A stretch of 33,618 nt of DNA, taken from NCBI RefSeq assembly GCF_009911645.1, contig NZ_QWKI01000139.1:1-33618 (forward strand), written 5' to 3'. Every line of letters begins with the position of its first letter. The first letter of the stretch is position 1. A model generated the notes under the pieces. That model was not told the origin of the DNA. It saw only the letters and a list, made by a program, of their open reading frames with translations, and did no database searches. The translations under genes were made by a program, and so were the position numbers. Shown here one piece after another: positions 8,553 through 15,920 of the stretch. Source of the DNA: Pseudoflavonifractor sp. 60. GTDB taxonomy: Bacteria > Bacillota > Clostridia > Oscillospirales > Oscillospiraceae.

Positions 8553-9812
8553 ATGTCTCAGCTGTGGGAGCGGACCAGGAGCAGCTTGACCTACGGCCTG
8601 ATTTTTATCAGGTGGCTGCTGTACTCCTGTATCATCGGCGTGATTGTCGGCCTGGTGGCGGTGGCCTTCCATCTGGGCATTGACACCGCCGCCGAGGTAC
8701 GGGCAGAGCATCCCCAGATCATCTGGCTGCTGCCCCTGGGCGGAGCCGCTATTGTGCTGCTGTACCGGGTCTGCGGCATGGAGAAGGACCGGGGCACCAA
8801 TCTGGTACTGGCCGCCGTCCGGGACGCGGAGCGGTTGAAGCTGCGCACCGCCCCCCTCATCTTCCTGTCCACCATCCTCACCCACCTGCTGGGGGGCTCC
8901 GCCGGCCGCGAGGGAGCCGCCCTCCAATTGGGCGGCTCCATCTCCGCCGCCATTGGCAAGAAACTGCGCCTGAACGAGCGGGACGAGCGCACGGTGGTGA
9001 TGTGCGGTATGGCCGCCGCCTTCTCCGCCCTGTTCGGGACTCCCCTCACCGCCGCCCTCTTCGCCATGGAGGTGGTCACCGTGGGGCGGATGTACTACGC
9101 CGCCATGGTCCCCTGCCTGTTATCCGCCTTCACCGGTCTGCTGGTGGCCCAGGGGTTCGGTCTGCACCTGACGCCGGGCTACCGCATTCACGACGCCCTC
9201 TCCCTGGCCCCGCTGCCCATGCTCCAGGCGACCGCCCTGGGGATGCTGTGCGCGGTGCTGTCCATCTTCTTCTGTGTGGTGATGCACAGGGTCCCCAAGC
9301 TCTACGCCAAATACCTGCCCAATCCCATCCTCCGGGTCATGGCGGGGGGCGTCCTGGTGCTGGTGTTGACCCTCCTGGTGGGAGATCAGACCTACAACGG
9401 CGCGGGGGACGCGGTCATCCGCCGTCTGCTGGCGGGGGACACCATCCCGGAGGCCTTCCTGCTGAAAATCATCTTCACCGCCCTGACCCTGGGGGCGGGC
9501 TTCCGGGGGGGCGAGATCGTCCCCGTGCTGTTCACCGGCTGCGCCTTCGGCACCTGGGTTGGGCCCATGCTGGGACTGCCCCACGGCTTCTCCGGGGCGC
9601 TGGGCATGGCGGCGCTGTTCTGCGGGGCCACCAACTGCCCCCTCAGCTCCATCCTGCTGGCCCTTGAGCTCTTCGGCAGCCAGGGCCTGCCCCTGTATGC
9701 GCTGTGCTGCGGGGTATCCTATATGCTGTCTGGCTACTACGGACTGTACAGCGAGCAGAAAATTATCTACTCCAAGCTCACCCTGGAGTGGGTCGATAAA
9801 AAAGCCAACTAA
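8553..9812 (+). CDS. CLC-family anion channel/transporter
   Basis: A 419-aa polytopic membrane protein of the CLC family. The gating-glutamate motif GSAGREGA (E120), the helix-F segment FGTPLTAALFAMEV (from residue 161) and GFRGGEIVP (317-324, the GGxFxP equivalent with Glu for the usual residue) are visible. The canonical GSGIP anion motif is replaced by DRGTN (79-83), so chloride selectivity cannot be assumed; fluoride or another anion is possible. C-terminal CBS domains are absent. The start has an AAAGGGG ribosome-binding site. The glyoxalase-like gene begins 13 bp downstream, so the two are probably cotranscribed. Confidence 0.9.
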   Translation: MSQLWERTRSSLTYGLIFIRWLLYSCIIGVIVGLVAVAFHLGIDTAAEVRAEHPQIIWLLPLGGAAIVLLYRVCGMEKDRGTNLVLAAVRDAERLKLRTAPLIFLSTILTHLLGGSAGREGAALQLGGSISAAIGKKLRLNERDERTVVMCGMAAAFSALFGTPLTAALFAMEVVTVGRMYYAAMVPCLLSAFTGLLVAQGFGLHLTPGYRIHDALSLAPLPMLQATALGMLCAVLSIFFCVVMHRVPKLYAKYLPNPILRVMAGGVLVLVLTLLVGDQTYNGAGDAVIRRLLAGDTIPEAFLLKIIFTALTLGAGFRGGEIVPVLFTGCAFGTWVGPMLGLPHGFSGALGMAALFCGATNCPLSSILLALELFGSQGLPLYALCCGVSYMLSGYYGLYSEQKIIYSKLTLEWVDKKAN

Positions 9813-9825
9813 AGGAGAAATGACT

Positions 9826-10197
9826 ATGACGACCTTCTACCACTTCAACTTCAATGTGCTGGATCTGGACCGGAGCCTGGCCTTCTACAAGGAGGCGCTG
9901 AATCTGACCCCCCTGCGGGAGAAGGAGGCTGGGGACGGTTCCTTCAAGCTGGTCTTCCTGGGAGATGAGGGCGGCAGCGATTTCCAGCTGGAGCTGACCT
10001 GGCTCCGGGACCGGAAGGAGCCCTACAACCTGGGAGAGTGTGAGTTCCACCTGGCCTTCCGCACCGATGAGTACGACGCGCTGTACGAGAAGCACAAGGC
10101 TATGGGCTGCGTCTGCTTTGAGAATCCGTCCATGGGCATCTACTTCATCAGCGACCCCGACGGCTACTGGATCGAGATCGTCCCCGCCCGCTCCTGA
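9826..10197 (+). CDS. VOC-superfamily protein, glyoxalase I-like
   Basis: A 123-aa single-unit vicinal-oxygen-chelate protein, similar in length to GloA. All four metal-ligand positions of bacterial glyoxalase I appear present: H6 (FYHFN), E56 (QLELTW), H75 (CEFHLAF) and E117 (YWIEIV). The DPDGYWIEI C-terminal signature is typical. It could isomerise the methylglyoxal-thiol hemithioacetal, but the thiol and the activity are inferred. ATG at 9826 has AAAGGAG 8 nt upstream; the in-frame ATG at 9820 is only 2 nt from the Shine-Dalgarno. It lies directly downstream of the CLC gene. Confidence 0.88.
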   Translation: MTTFYHFNFNVLDLDRSLAFYKEALNLTPLREKEAGDGSFKLVFLGDEGGSDFQLELTWLRDRKEPYNLGECEFHLAFRTDEYDALYEKHKAMGCVCFENPSMGIYFISDPDGYWIEIVPARS

Positions 10198-10214
10198 CCC
10201 TCCGCCCACAAGAA

Positions 10215-10243
10215 ACCCCCGCAGCCGGCCTGGCTGCGGGGGT
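10215..10243. terminator. Bidirectional terminator hairpin
   Basis: An 11-bp GC-rich stem (CCCCCGCAGCC at 10216-10226 with its complement at 10232-10242) has a 5-nt loop between two convergent genes. T tracts are weak on both sides (CTTGTGTT on plus, TTTCTTGT on minus). Confidence 0.6.
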
Positions 10244-10249
10244 CTTGTG

Positions 10250-10492
10250 TTACAGTGCGGTTTTCAGCGCCTGGGCCATCTGGTCGGGGCAGGAGGTGGG
10301 CTTCCCGCCGCAGCGGATGCCCTCCATGCGCTGAATGGCCTCCTCCACCTTCATCCCCTTCAGCAGGGAGGACAGTCCCTTCAGGTTGCCGTCACAGCCG
10401 CCCACCACCTGGACGGACTGGATGATCCCATCCTCCACCTGGATCTCAAACGCTCTGGAACAGACCCCCTGGGGCTTATACTGAATGGTCAT
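10250..10492 (-). CDS. TSCPD-domain protein (TIGR03905-like)
   Basis: An 80-aa protein with the TSCPD fold, related to a C-terminal module of some ribonucleotide reductases and common as a stand-alone protein in Clostridia. It contains the typical pattern TIQYKPQGVCSRAFEI, VGGCDGNLKGLSSLLKG and C-terminal RCGGKPTSCPDQMAQAL. Four cysteines (C11, C33, C61, C68) could bind a metal. The function is unknown. The Shine-Dalgarno is weak (AGAGAGG). It lies downstream of spo0A on the same strand, 113 bp apart, with no obvious terminator between. Confidence 0.85.
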   Translation of the reverse strand: MTIQYKPQGVCSRAFEIQVEDGIIQSVQVVGGCDGNLKGLSSLLKGMKVEEAIQRMEGIRCGGKPTSCPDQMAQALKTAL

Positions 10493-10605
10493 TTTAATTA
10501 CGCCTCTCTTTCTGCCGCCGCTTCCCCGGGAGGGAGCGGCTTGTACGGAAAGAATATAACAGATTCAAGGCGAAAAAGCAAGCCCTTCAGCAAACTGGAA
10601 GACCC

Positions 10606-11367
10606 TTACTGATTCCGTTTCCGCCGCTCCAGCTGGAGACGGTCGGCAATCATGGCGATAAACTCGCTGTTGGTGGGCTTCCCCTTGGCGTTGGAGACGG
10701 TGTAGCCAAAGTACTTTTGCAGAGTCTCCAGGTCGCCCCGGTCCCAGGCCACCTCAATGGCGTGGCGAATGGCCCGCTCTACCCGGCTGGCGGTGGTACC
10801 GAAGCGCTTGGCAATCTCGGGATAGAGCACCTTGGTCACTGCGTTGATTACATCCATGTCGTTGACGGCAATGATAATGGCCTCCCGCAGATACTGATAG
10901 CCCTTGATATGGGCGGGAACCCCCACCTCGTGGATGATGGCGGTCACCTGGGTCTCCAGGCTGGAGCCGCTGTCCCGCTCCGGCTCCAGTCCCCCCGGAG
11001 TCATCACCTGCCGCAGCCGCTCCGCTACCGAGGAGAGGCGGCAGGGCTTTGTCATGTAAAAGTCCGCCCCTTTGGCGGCGGCCATATCCACCACACCGCC
11101 CTTGATATAGCTGGACAGAATCAGAATCCGCGGGCGGTTCTGCTCCTTGGCCAGCTCATCCAGCACATCCAACCCGTCCAGTCCGGTGAGGACCACTTCC
11201 ATCACCACCGCGTCGGGCCTCTGGGTCTGCACCATGCTCAGCAGTTCAGGGCCATCTCCTGTCTCTCCTACCACCTGAAGGTCTGGTTCCTCCCTCAGGG
11301 TGCGCACTAGGCTCCCGCGGAACTCGATGCCTGTGTCGGCCACTATGATCCGTTTGACGCTCTCCAT
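10606..11367 (-). CDS. spo0A: Sporulation regulator Spo0A with a degenerate receiver domain
   Basis: Master response regulator of sporulation initiation, 253 aa. The output domain is highly conserved ([18 protein letters not shown] and [19 protein letters not shown]), including the DNA-recognition helix. The receiver (~1-125) is atypical: the phospho-acceptor Asp is Glu (E57 in VVMEVVL) and the acidic pair is D11-T12 (usually Asp-Asp); K107 and the Ser at 85/86 are kept. ATG at 11367 follows AAAAGGAG with an 8-nt spacer; an upstream start at 11409 has no ribosome-binding site. Glu may mimic phosphorylation, giving phosphorelay-independent activity, which is inference. Confidence 0.95.
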   Translation of the reverse strand: MESVKRIIVADTGIEFRGSLVRTLREEPDLQVVGETGDGPELLSMVQTQRPDAVVMEVVLTGLDGLDVLDELAKEQNRPRILILSSYIKGGVVDMAAAKGADFYMTKPCRLSSVAERLRQVMTPGGLEPERDSGSSLETQVTAIIHEVGVPAHIKGYQYLREAIIIAVNDMDVINAVTKVLYPEIAKRFGTTASRVERAIRHAIEVAWDRGDLETLQKYFGYTVSNAKGKPTNSEFIAMIADRLQLERRKRNQ

Positions 11368-11440
11368 GTCACAGTCTCCTTTTCTAAAAATTGTAAATTT
11401 GGCCGGCAAAAGTTCCCGACTTCGTGTCTGACCGGTTCAT

Positions 11441-11486
11441 TTCGACCCGCCATCTACAATTTAACATAACTTGACAGGATATGCAA
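11441..11486 (-). promoter_or_regulatory. spo0A promoter with a candidate 0A box
   Basis: On the minus strand TTGCAT (11486-11481), a 17-bp spacer and TAAATT (11463-11458) form a fair sigma-A promoter about 85 bp upstream of the spo0A ATG. TTCGACC at 11441-11447 is a 6/7 match to the 0A box complement TTCGACA just downstream of the start site, suggesting autoregulation. The short motif could occur by chance. Confidence 0.4.
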
Positions 11487-11608
11487 GTCATTTTATGGAA
11501 TTTTCTGGAAAATCAATTTATATTTTTCTTGCATAATTAGACAGATTTGGAAAATATATCCATTTAATCGAGGTCCTGCGACTATTTTCTTTGATTCACC
11601 AGAAAACT

Positions 11609-11648
11609 AAAAAAGCCCGGCAGACAACCCAATACCGGGTCCTGCCGG
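11609..11648 (-). terminator. Terminator of the symporter-pxpBCA operon
   Basis: Outer stem CCGGCAG (11617-11623) pairs with CTGCCGG (11642-11648) and an inner ACCC/GGGT helix extends it. On the minus strand it is followed by TTTTTTAG. It is the second of two hairpins after pxpA. Confidence 0.8.
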
Positions 11649-11658
11649 ACTGCACTCC

Positions 11659-11692
11659 CCTCCCTTCGACGGTACCCGCCGTCGGAGGGAGG
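11659..11692 (-). terminator. 14-bp hairpin directly after pxpA
   Basis: Positions 11659-11672 pair with 11679-11692 (one G-T pair) around a 6-nt loop, starting only 4 bp past the pxpA stop. No T tract follows on the minus strand, so it probably protects the 3' end or works with the terminator at 11609-11648. Confidence 0.55.
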
Positions 11693-11696
11693 CGTT

Positions 11697-12458
11697 TTAT
11701 CCCTGGAAATTCCTGATTTGGATGCCCTCCTCCTGGAAGGCTTCGCGAATGCGCTCCACAAAGGCCAGCGCCTTGGCCCCGTCTCCGTGGACGCACAGAG
11801 TATCTCCCCGGATGGGCACATCCTTGCCGGTGATGGTGGTGACCATGCCCTCCTTCACCATGCGGATGCACCGCTCCACCGCCACATCCTCATCGGTAAT
11901 CATGGAGCCAGGCTGTTTCCGGGGGACCAGGTTCAGGTCGTCCTGGACGGCCCGGTCTGCAAAAATTTCTGCCGCCGTCTTCAGGCCCATTTTTTCGGCC
12001 TCCTCCCCCAGGACGGCCCCAGCGCAGTAGAAGATCATAATGGAGGGGTCGATCTCATACACCGCCTCGCAGATGGCCCGGGACACCTCCCGGTCATACT
12101 GGCACAGGTTGCCCAGGGCGCCGTGGGGAGCCACGTGCTGGAGCTTCATCCCATTGCTGTGGACAAAGGCCCAGAGGGCGCCGATCTGGTACTTCATATA
12201 GTTCTTGACCTCGTCGGGGCTGAGCACCATCTTCCGGCGGCCAAAGCCCATCAGGTCGGGATAGCCGGGGTGGGCCCCCACCGCAACCCCCTGGGCCTTG
12301 GCGGTCTTCACGACCCGGTCCATCACCATGGGGTCGCCGGCGTGGTAGCCGCAGGCGATGTTGGCCGAGGTGATGTAGGGGAGGATGCCCTCGTCGTTGC
12401 CGACGCGATAGGCGCCGAAGCTCTCGCCCATATCGCTGTTCAAGTCGATTTGATACAT
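11697..12458 (-). CDS. pxpA: 5-oxoprolinase subunit A (LamB/YcsF family)
   Basis: With PxpB and PxpC it forms the ATP-dependent prokaryotic 5-oxoprolinase that opens 5-oxoproline to glutamate. The 253-aa length is normal. Family motifs are visible: the N-terminal DLNSDMGESFG, the metal-site segments ANIACGYHAGDP and VGAHPGYPDLMGFGRR, then APHGALGN and a C-terminal CVHGDG. ATG at 12458 has AAAGGAG upstream (9-nt spacer); a TTG one codon earlier is less likely. It is the last gene of the symporter-pxpB-pxpC-pxpA operon, 42 bp after pxpC, with a GC hairpin in that gap. Confidence 0.96.
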   Translation of the reverse strand: MYQIDLNSDMGESFGAYRVGNDEGILPYITSANIACGYHAGDPMVMDRVVKTAKAQGVAVGAHPGYPDLMGFGRRKMVLSPDEVKNYMKYQIGALWAFVHSNGMKLQHVAPHGALGNLCQYDREVSRAICEAVYEIDPSIMIFYCAGAVLGEEAEKMGLKTAAEIFADRAVQDDLNLVPRKQPGSMITDEDVAVERCIRMVKEGMVTTITGKDVPIRGDTLCVHGDGAKALAFVERIREAFQEEGIQIRNFQG

Positions 12459-12480
12459 CAATTTCCACTCCTTTTTCCAG

Positions 12481-12500
12481 CGCGGGGGACACCCCCCGCG
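12481..12500 (-). other. GC-rich hairpin in the pxpC-pxpA gap
   Basis: CGCGGGGG (12481-12488) pairs perfectly with CCCCCGCG (12493-12500) around a 4-nt loop, immediately after the pxpC stop and about 10 nt before the pxpA Shine-Dalgarno. There is no T tract. It may mark an mRNA processing or stability site that alters subunit ratios. Confidence 0.5.
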
Positions 12501-13529
12501 TTATGTATGCCGCACCACCTGGACCTGGTAGCTCCTGCCGTTGACGGTAACCCGGTAGGTGATCGCGGGCTGGACGGGCTGAGACGGCTGAGGCCGGTCC
12601 AGCTGCGCCTTCAGCTCCTCCAGCTCCTGGTGGAAGGCCCGCCACAGCTGGTGGGCCTCCTCCACCGTCACCGCCTGGAAGCGGATCACGTCCCCCGTCT
12701 TCCGCTGGCCAACCCGGGGCAGGTCGGCGGAAATGACGGTGGCGATCTTGGTATAGCCCCCCACCGTCTGCCGCTCGGCCAGCATGATAATGGGCTGGCC
12801 CGAGGTGGGCACCTGGATGGCTCCGGTGACCATACCGTCAGAGATGATGTTGCCGTCCCCGCTGTGAGCGATGACGGCCCCCTCCAGCCGGCAGCCCATC
12901 CGGTCAAAGTCCTTGCTCACGGTGTAGGGCTGGGACAGAAAGGTGTTCAGCCCCTCCTGGGTAAACATATCGTCCTGGGGACCCAGAATCACCCGGATCA
13001 CCGCCTCTTTGCCCTCCGGCGGGGGGACGGGGGCGACCCGGGGCAGAGCCAGACCGGGGTTGGGGGCCCGGAAGCCCACCGCGTCCCCCTTGGCCAGCCT
13101 GCGGCCCTGGTAGCCGCCCACCTGATTTTGCAGGGCGGTGGCCCGGCTGCCCATCACCTGGGGGACGTCCAGCCCGCCGGCGAAGGCGATGTAGGAGCGC
13201 AGCCCGCTTTTGGCGGCCCCCAGCCTCAGCACGTCCCCCGCCTTCACCGCCACCGCCTGGTACATGGGACAGGGCCGGCCGTTGAGGGTCGGAGCCATAT
13301 CCGCCCCCGTCACCGCCGCCACGTTGTCCTGGTCAAAGCGCAGAGCCGGCCCCAGCGCGGTGGCCTCCAGGGCGCTCTCCCCCGGGTCGTTGTCCACCAG
13401 CAGGTTGGCGGTGCGGAAGGCCCGCAGATCCATGGGGCCCGCCGGAGACATACCGAACTGCTCATAGCCGTACCGCCCCTCGTCCTGAATGGTGGTCAGC
13501 ACGCCGGGATTTTCTGTGATAAAGCCCAT
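12501..13529 (-). CDS. pxpC: 5-oxoprolinase subunit C (biotin-dependent carboxyltransferase-like, AHS2)
   Basis: A 342-aa PxpC. The N-terminus (ENPGVLTTIQDEGRYGYEQF) and internal MDLRAFRTANLLVDND, SYIAFAGGLDVP and SDGMVTGAIQVP are typical of the family. The start is taken at ATG 13529, with AGGGGG 8 nt upstream, 3 nt after the pxpB stop. An overlapping GTG at 13535 is too close to the Shine-Dalgarno. Odd point: after the family core a Gln/Pro-rich linker leads to a 20-residue tail, ITYRVTVNGRSYQVQVV, which resembles the first strand of biotin carrier domains but lacks the rest and the biotin Lys. Confidence 0.94.
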   Translation of the reverse strand: MGFITENPGVLTTIQDEGRYGYEQFGMSPAGPMDLRAFRTANLLVDNDPGESALEATALGPALRFDQDNVAAVTGADMAPTLNGRPCPMYQAVAVKAGDVLRLGAAKSGLRSYIAFAGGLDVPQVMGSRATALQNQVGGYQGRRLAKGDAVGFRAPNPGLALPRVAPVPPPEGKEAVIRVILGPQDDMFTQEGLNTFLSQPYTVSKDFDRMGCRLEGAVIAHSGDGNIISDGMVTGAIQVPTSGQPIIMLAERQTVGGYTKIATVISADLPRVGQRKTGDVIRFQAVTVEEAHQLWRAFHQELEELKAQLDRPQPSQPVQPAITYRVTVNGRSYQVQVVRHT

Positions 13530-13531
13530 CC

Positions 13532-14260
13532 TCACTGCCCCCTCTCATAAGTCCTGCACTGGTACTCCCCCAGCTCCACCTGGCGCTTGATCTCCAAAAA
13601 CTCCGCCCTGTCCACCGGGACGTGGCGGATCCACTGCCCCGCCTTCAGCAGAAAGGGGTTCTCCTTGCGGTAGTCGCAGACCAAAATGGGGGTTGTGCCG
13701 ATAATGTTCCAGCCGCAGGGCTGGTCAAAGGGGATAATATCGCTGAGGGCCAGCTGGACTACAATGCTCCCGCCGGGAATGCGGACCCGGGGGGACTCCC
13801 GCCGCTTGAAGGAGAAGGGGTTTTCAAACCGGGCGGTGTAGGGGTGTCCCGGGGCGAAGCCCAGCATGTACACGTAGTAGTCGCTGCCGCTGTGGATTTT
13901 GATGATCTCCTCCGGGGTTGTGTTCTCCAGTTTGGCGATTTCCTCCAAATCCAGGGCGTACTCCCCCTCGTAGAGGACCGGAATCTCCGTCACCACGGCC
14001 CGGGGCAGGTGGGTCAAATCCATCCGGGCGGCGGAGGTCTTCACCTCCTCCTTTAACCGCTCCAAATCCGCCCGCAGCGGGTCGTAGTGGATCAGCAGGG
14101 CCCGGTAGGTGGGAACCAGCTCCCCCATGCCGGGGATCTTCTTCCGCTCCAGGTCGTACTTCAGGGCCCGGACCTTCTGGTTCACCTCAATGCTGATCTC
14201 GTTTTCAAACTCCACCAGCAGGGCCTGGTCGCCCACATAGCACAGTGTGTAGTCAGACAC
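13532..14260 (-). CDS. pxpB: 5-oxoprolinase subunit B (AHS1/KipI family; GTG start)
   Basis: A 242-aa PxpB. Family motifs are YMLGFAPGHPYTA, the RRESPRVRIPGGSI segment and CGWNIIGTTP. I chose the GTG at 14260 because GGAGG lies 8 nt upstream and the product (SDYTLCYVGDQALLVEFEN) has the family N-terminus and length. An ATG at 14275 would place that ribosome-binding site inside the gene. KipI, a PxpB homologue in Bacillus, inhibits the sporulation kinase KinA, but fusion or neighbourhood with pxpA and pxpC favours the oxoprolinase role. It follows the symporter by 32 bp. Confidence 0.94.
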   Translation of the reverse strand: MSDYTLCYVGDQALLVEFENEISIEVNQKVRALKYDLERKKIPGMGELVPTYRALLIHYDPLRADLERLKEEVKTSAARMDLTHLPRAVVTEIPVLYEGEYALDLEEIAKLENTTPEEIIKIHSGSDYYVYMLGFAPGHPYTARFENPFSFKRRESPRVRIPGGSIVVQLALSDIIPFDQPCGWNIIGTTPILVCDYRKENPFLLKAGQWIRHVPVDRAEFLEIKRQVELGEYQCRTYERGQ

Positions 14261-14292
14261 AGCTCTTTCCTCCATCCAAACCAGTTTTCCCC

Positions 14293-15624
14293 TCAGCTGT
14301 TGTAGACCTTGGCGTCGAACTCGTTCTCGCTCTTGGCTACAATCACGGTGGTGGCGGCGTCGCCCACCACGTTCAGGGTCGTCAGCACCATCTCGCAGGG
14401 CTTGTTCATGGCCAGGATCAGGGAGTAAATCAGGGTACACAGCTCGGTGCCGAAGCCGGCGCCGGTGAGCACCGCGTACAGCATCACAGTACCGGCGGCG
14501 GGGATGGCGGGGGTCCCCATGGAGGCGCAGATGGCCAGCAGGGTCATGGTGGCGTAGTGCATGGGGGTCACCTCCAGGCCGGCGCAGGTGGCGATGAAAG
14601 CGGCGCCGATGATGTGCATAATGGCGGTGCCGTTCATGTTGATGGTCATGCCCACGGGGAGGACAAAGTTGGTGATCTCCTCGCTGCACCCCAGCTCTTT
14701 AATGCAGGTCTCCTTGTTCAGGGGCAGGGCGGGGGCGGAGGCGGCGGCGCCGAAGGCGATAATGGCCACCTTAATCATCTTCTTCATAAAGATGAAGGGA
14801 TTGCAGCGGGTCACCGCACCGATGGCCACAGGGTAGGCCACCAGCAGGTAGATGACCAGGACGATAAGGGTCACCAGGATGTAGGAGAAGATGTTGCTCA
14901 CCTGGTCAATTCCGTAAATGGCGAAGGTACGGGTGACCATGCAGAACACGGATACGGGGGAGCAGGTGATGATAAGGAAGTCCAGGAACTTCTGGGTGAT
15001 CCTGGCGGCCTCGTCACAGAAGGTCTTGAACACGGTGATCTCCTTGCCCAGAGAGGCGATGCACACGCCGATGGCCACCGCGCAGGTGATGACGGCCAGC
15101 ATCCGGTTGTTGGTGGTCATGGGGGCGATGAGGTTGTCGGGCACCGCGTTGACCACCGTGACCAGAATGTTGCTGGTCTCGATCTCGGTGACGCTGGCGG
15201 CGGCCTGGTCCACATTGAAGGGCCGGTACACTCCCATGCCGATGACGACTTCAGAGACGATGGCGGCAAAGACGCAGGCTACCAGGTAGAACAGTACGAA
15301 GGTGATAATGGTCTTGCCGGCAATGCGGCCCAGCTTCCTCATGTCGTTCATGCTGCATACCGACATAATGATGGAGAAGAACACCATCGGGACAATGGCC
15401 AGCTTCAGTGCGTTGGTGAAGACGGTCTGTACAATATAGAACAGACCCAGCGCGCTGCGGCCGGCGCTGACCGTGATGTCCTGGAAGAGGATCATGTTGA
15501 TCACGTTCCAGGTCTCGGGGGCCATGGAGGTCTTGGCCAGACTGGCGGCAACGCCGCAGATCACACCCAGAACCAATCCGGTAATCATGCGTTTCACAAA
15601 ATTTTTCCGTGCTTTTTCTCCCAT
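14293..15624 (-). CDS. Dicarboxylate/amino acid:cation symporter (DAACS family), likely 5-oxoproline uptake
   Basis: A 443-aa polytopic transporter of the GltP/DctA fold. Recognisable parts are the HP1 region (AFGAAASAPALPLN), TM7 GMTINMNGTA, HP2 GTPAIPAAGTVML and TM8 MVLTTLNVVGDAATTVIVAKSE (first 20: MVLTTLNVVGDAATTVIVAK). By alignment from memory with GltPh TM8, R397 corresponds to Leu, D394 to Glu and D390 to Asn, while T398, N401 and D405 are kept. Loss of the Arg that holds the side-chain carboxylate argues against glutamate or aspartate. First gene of the operon with pxpBCA, so 5-oxoproline is the favoured substrate (inferred). ATG 15624 has AAAGGAG 8 nt upstream; a GTG at 15633 is rejected. 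Confidence 0.88.
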   Translation of the reverse strand: MGEKARKNFVKRMITGLVLGVICGVAASLAKTSMAPETWNVINMILFQDITVSAGRSALGLFYIVQTVFTNALKLAIVPMVFFSIIMSVCSMNDMRKLGRIAGKTIITFVLFYLVACVFAAIVSEVVIGMGVYRPFNVDQAAASVTEIETSNILVTVVNAVPDNLIAPMTTNNRMLAVITCAVAIGVCIASLGKEITVFKTFCDEAARITQKFLDFLIITCSPVSVFCMVTRTFAIYGIDQVSNIFSYILVTLIVLVIYLLVAYPVAIGAVTRCNPFIFMKKMIKVAIIAFGAAASAPALPLNKETCIKELGCSEEITNFVLPVGMTINMNGTAIMHIIGAAFIATCAGLEVTPMHYATMTLLAICASMGTPAIPAAGTVMLYAVLTGAGFGTELCTLIYSLILAMNKPCEMVLTTLNVVGDAATTVIVAKSENEFDAKVYNS

Positions 15625-15685
15625 TTTGGTCACTCCTTTTTGTATTTGTTTGATATTTTTCTGTGTCCTTCGCCCGACTGACCAC

Positions 15686-15714
15686 AGTATATCATAAGGA
15701 GTGCATTTGGTAAA
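15686..15714 (-). promoter_or_regulatory. Promoter of the symporter-pxpBCA operon
   Basis: On the minus strand TTTACC (15714-15709), a 17-bp spacer and TATACT (15691-15686), about 60 bp upstream of the symporter ATG. Upstream at 15730-15742 is the inverted repeat GTAAA-ATA-TTTAC, and GGTAAAAT occurs twice 20 bp apart (15709 and 15729), a candidate activator site. Confidence 0.5.
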
Positions 15715-15821
15715 ATGAATAATTTCAAGGTAAAATATTTACATTTTCTATATCTATCGACTAATTTTCGTCATTTCGCTAAATATTGGATTTTTCAATA
15801 TTCTTGTAAAAAATTATCTAT

Positions 15822-15850
15822 TTGCCCTGACTTTTTCGGTGTGTTATACT
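15822..15850 (+). promoter_or_regulatory. Promoter of the hydroxyacid dehydrogenase-glycerate kinase operon
   Basis: TTGCCC (15822-15827), a 17-bp spacer and TATACT (15845-15850). The predicted start is near 15857, leaving a ~64-nt leader. It is divergent from the pxp operon promoter across a ~300-bp AT-rich gap. Confidence 0.65.
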
Positions 15851-15869
15851 CATAAATACCAAAATTGGT

Positions 15870-15891
15870 GCGCGGCGGACCTCCGCTGCGC
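15870..15891 (+). other. GC-rich 5'-leader hairpin
   Basis: GCGCGGCGG (15870-15878) pairs with CCGCTGCGC (15883-15891) with one G-T pair and a 4-nt loop, inside the leader just upstream of the GGGAGG ribosome-binding site (15906-15911). It contrasts sharply with the AT-rich surroundings. No T tract follows (an A tract does), so it is not a simple terminator. Confidence 0.5.
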
Positions 15892-15920
15892 GCAGCACAA
15901 AAAATGGGAGGTTGATTTTG

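Noticed and set aside
11471..11499. Plus-strand promoter-like TTGACA-17-TATGGA
   Set aside because: No plus-strand gene or small ORF with a ribosome-binding site lies downstream; the region is the spo0A leader on the other strand.
11718..13550. A 610-codon open frame on the plus strand opposite pxpA and pxpC
   Set aside because: Shadow of the pxp genes with skewed composition and no homology to a known family.
14245..15681. A 478-codon Gly/His/Asp-rich open frame on the plus strand
   Set aside because: Antisense shadow of the symporter gene; composition is typical of reverse-frame artefacts.
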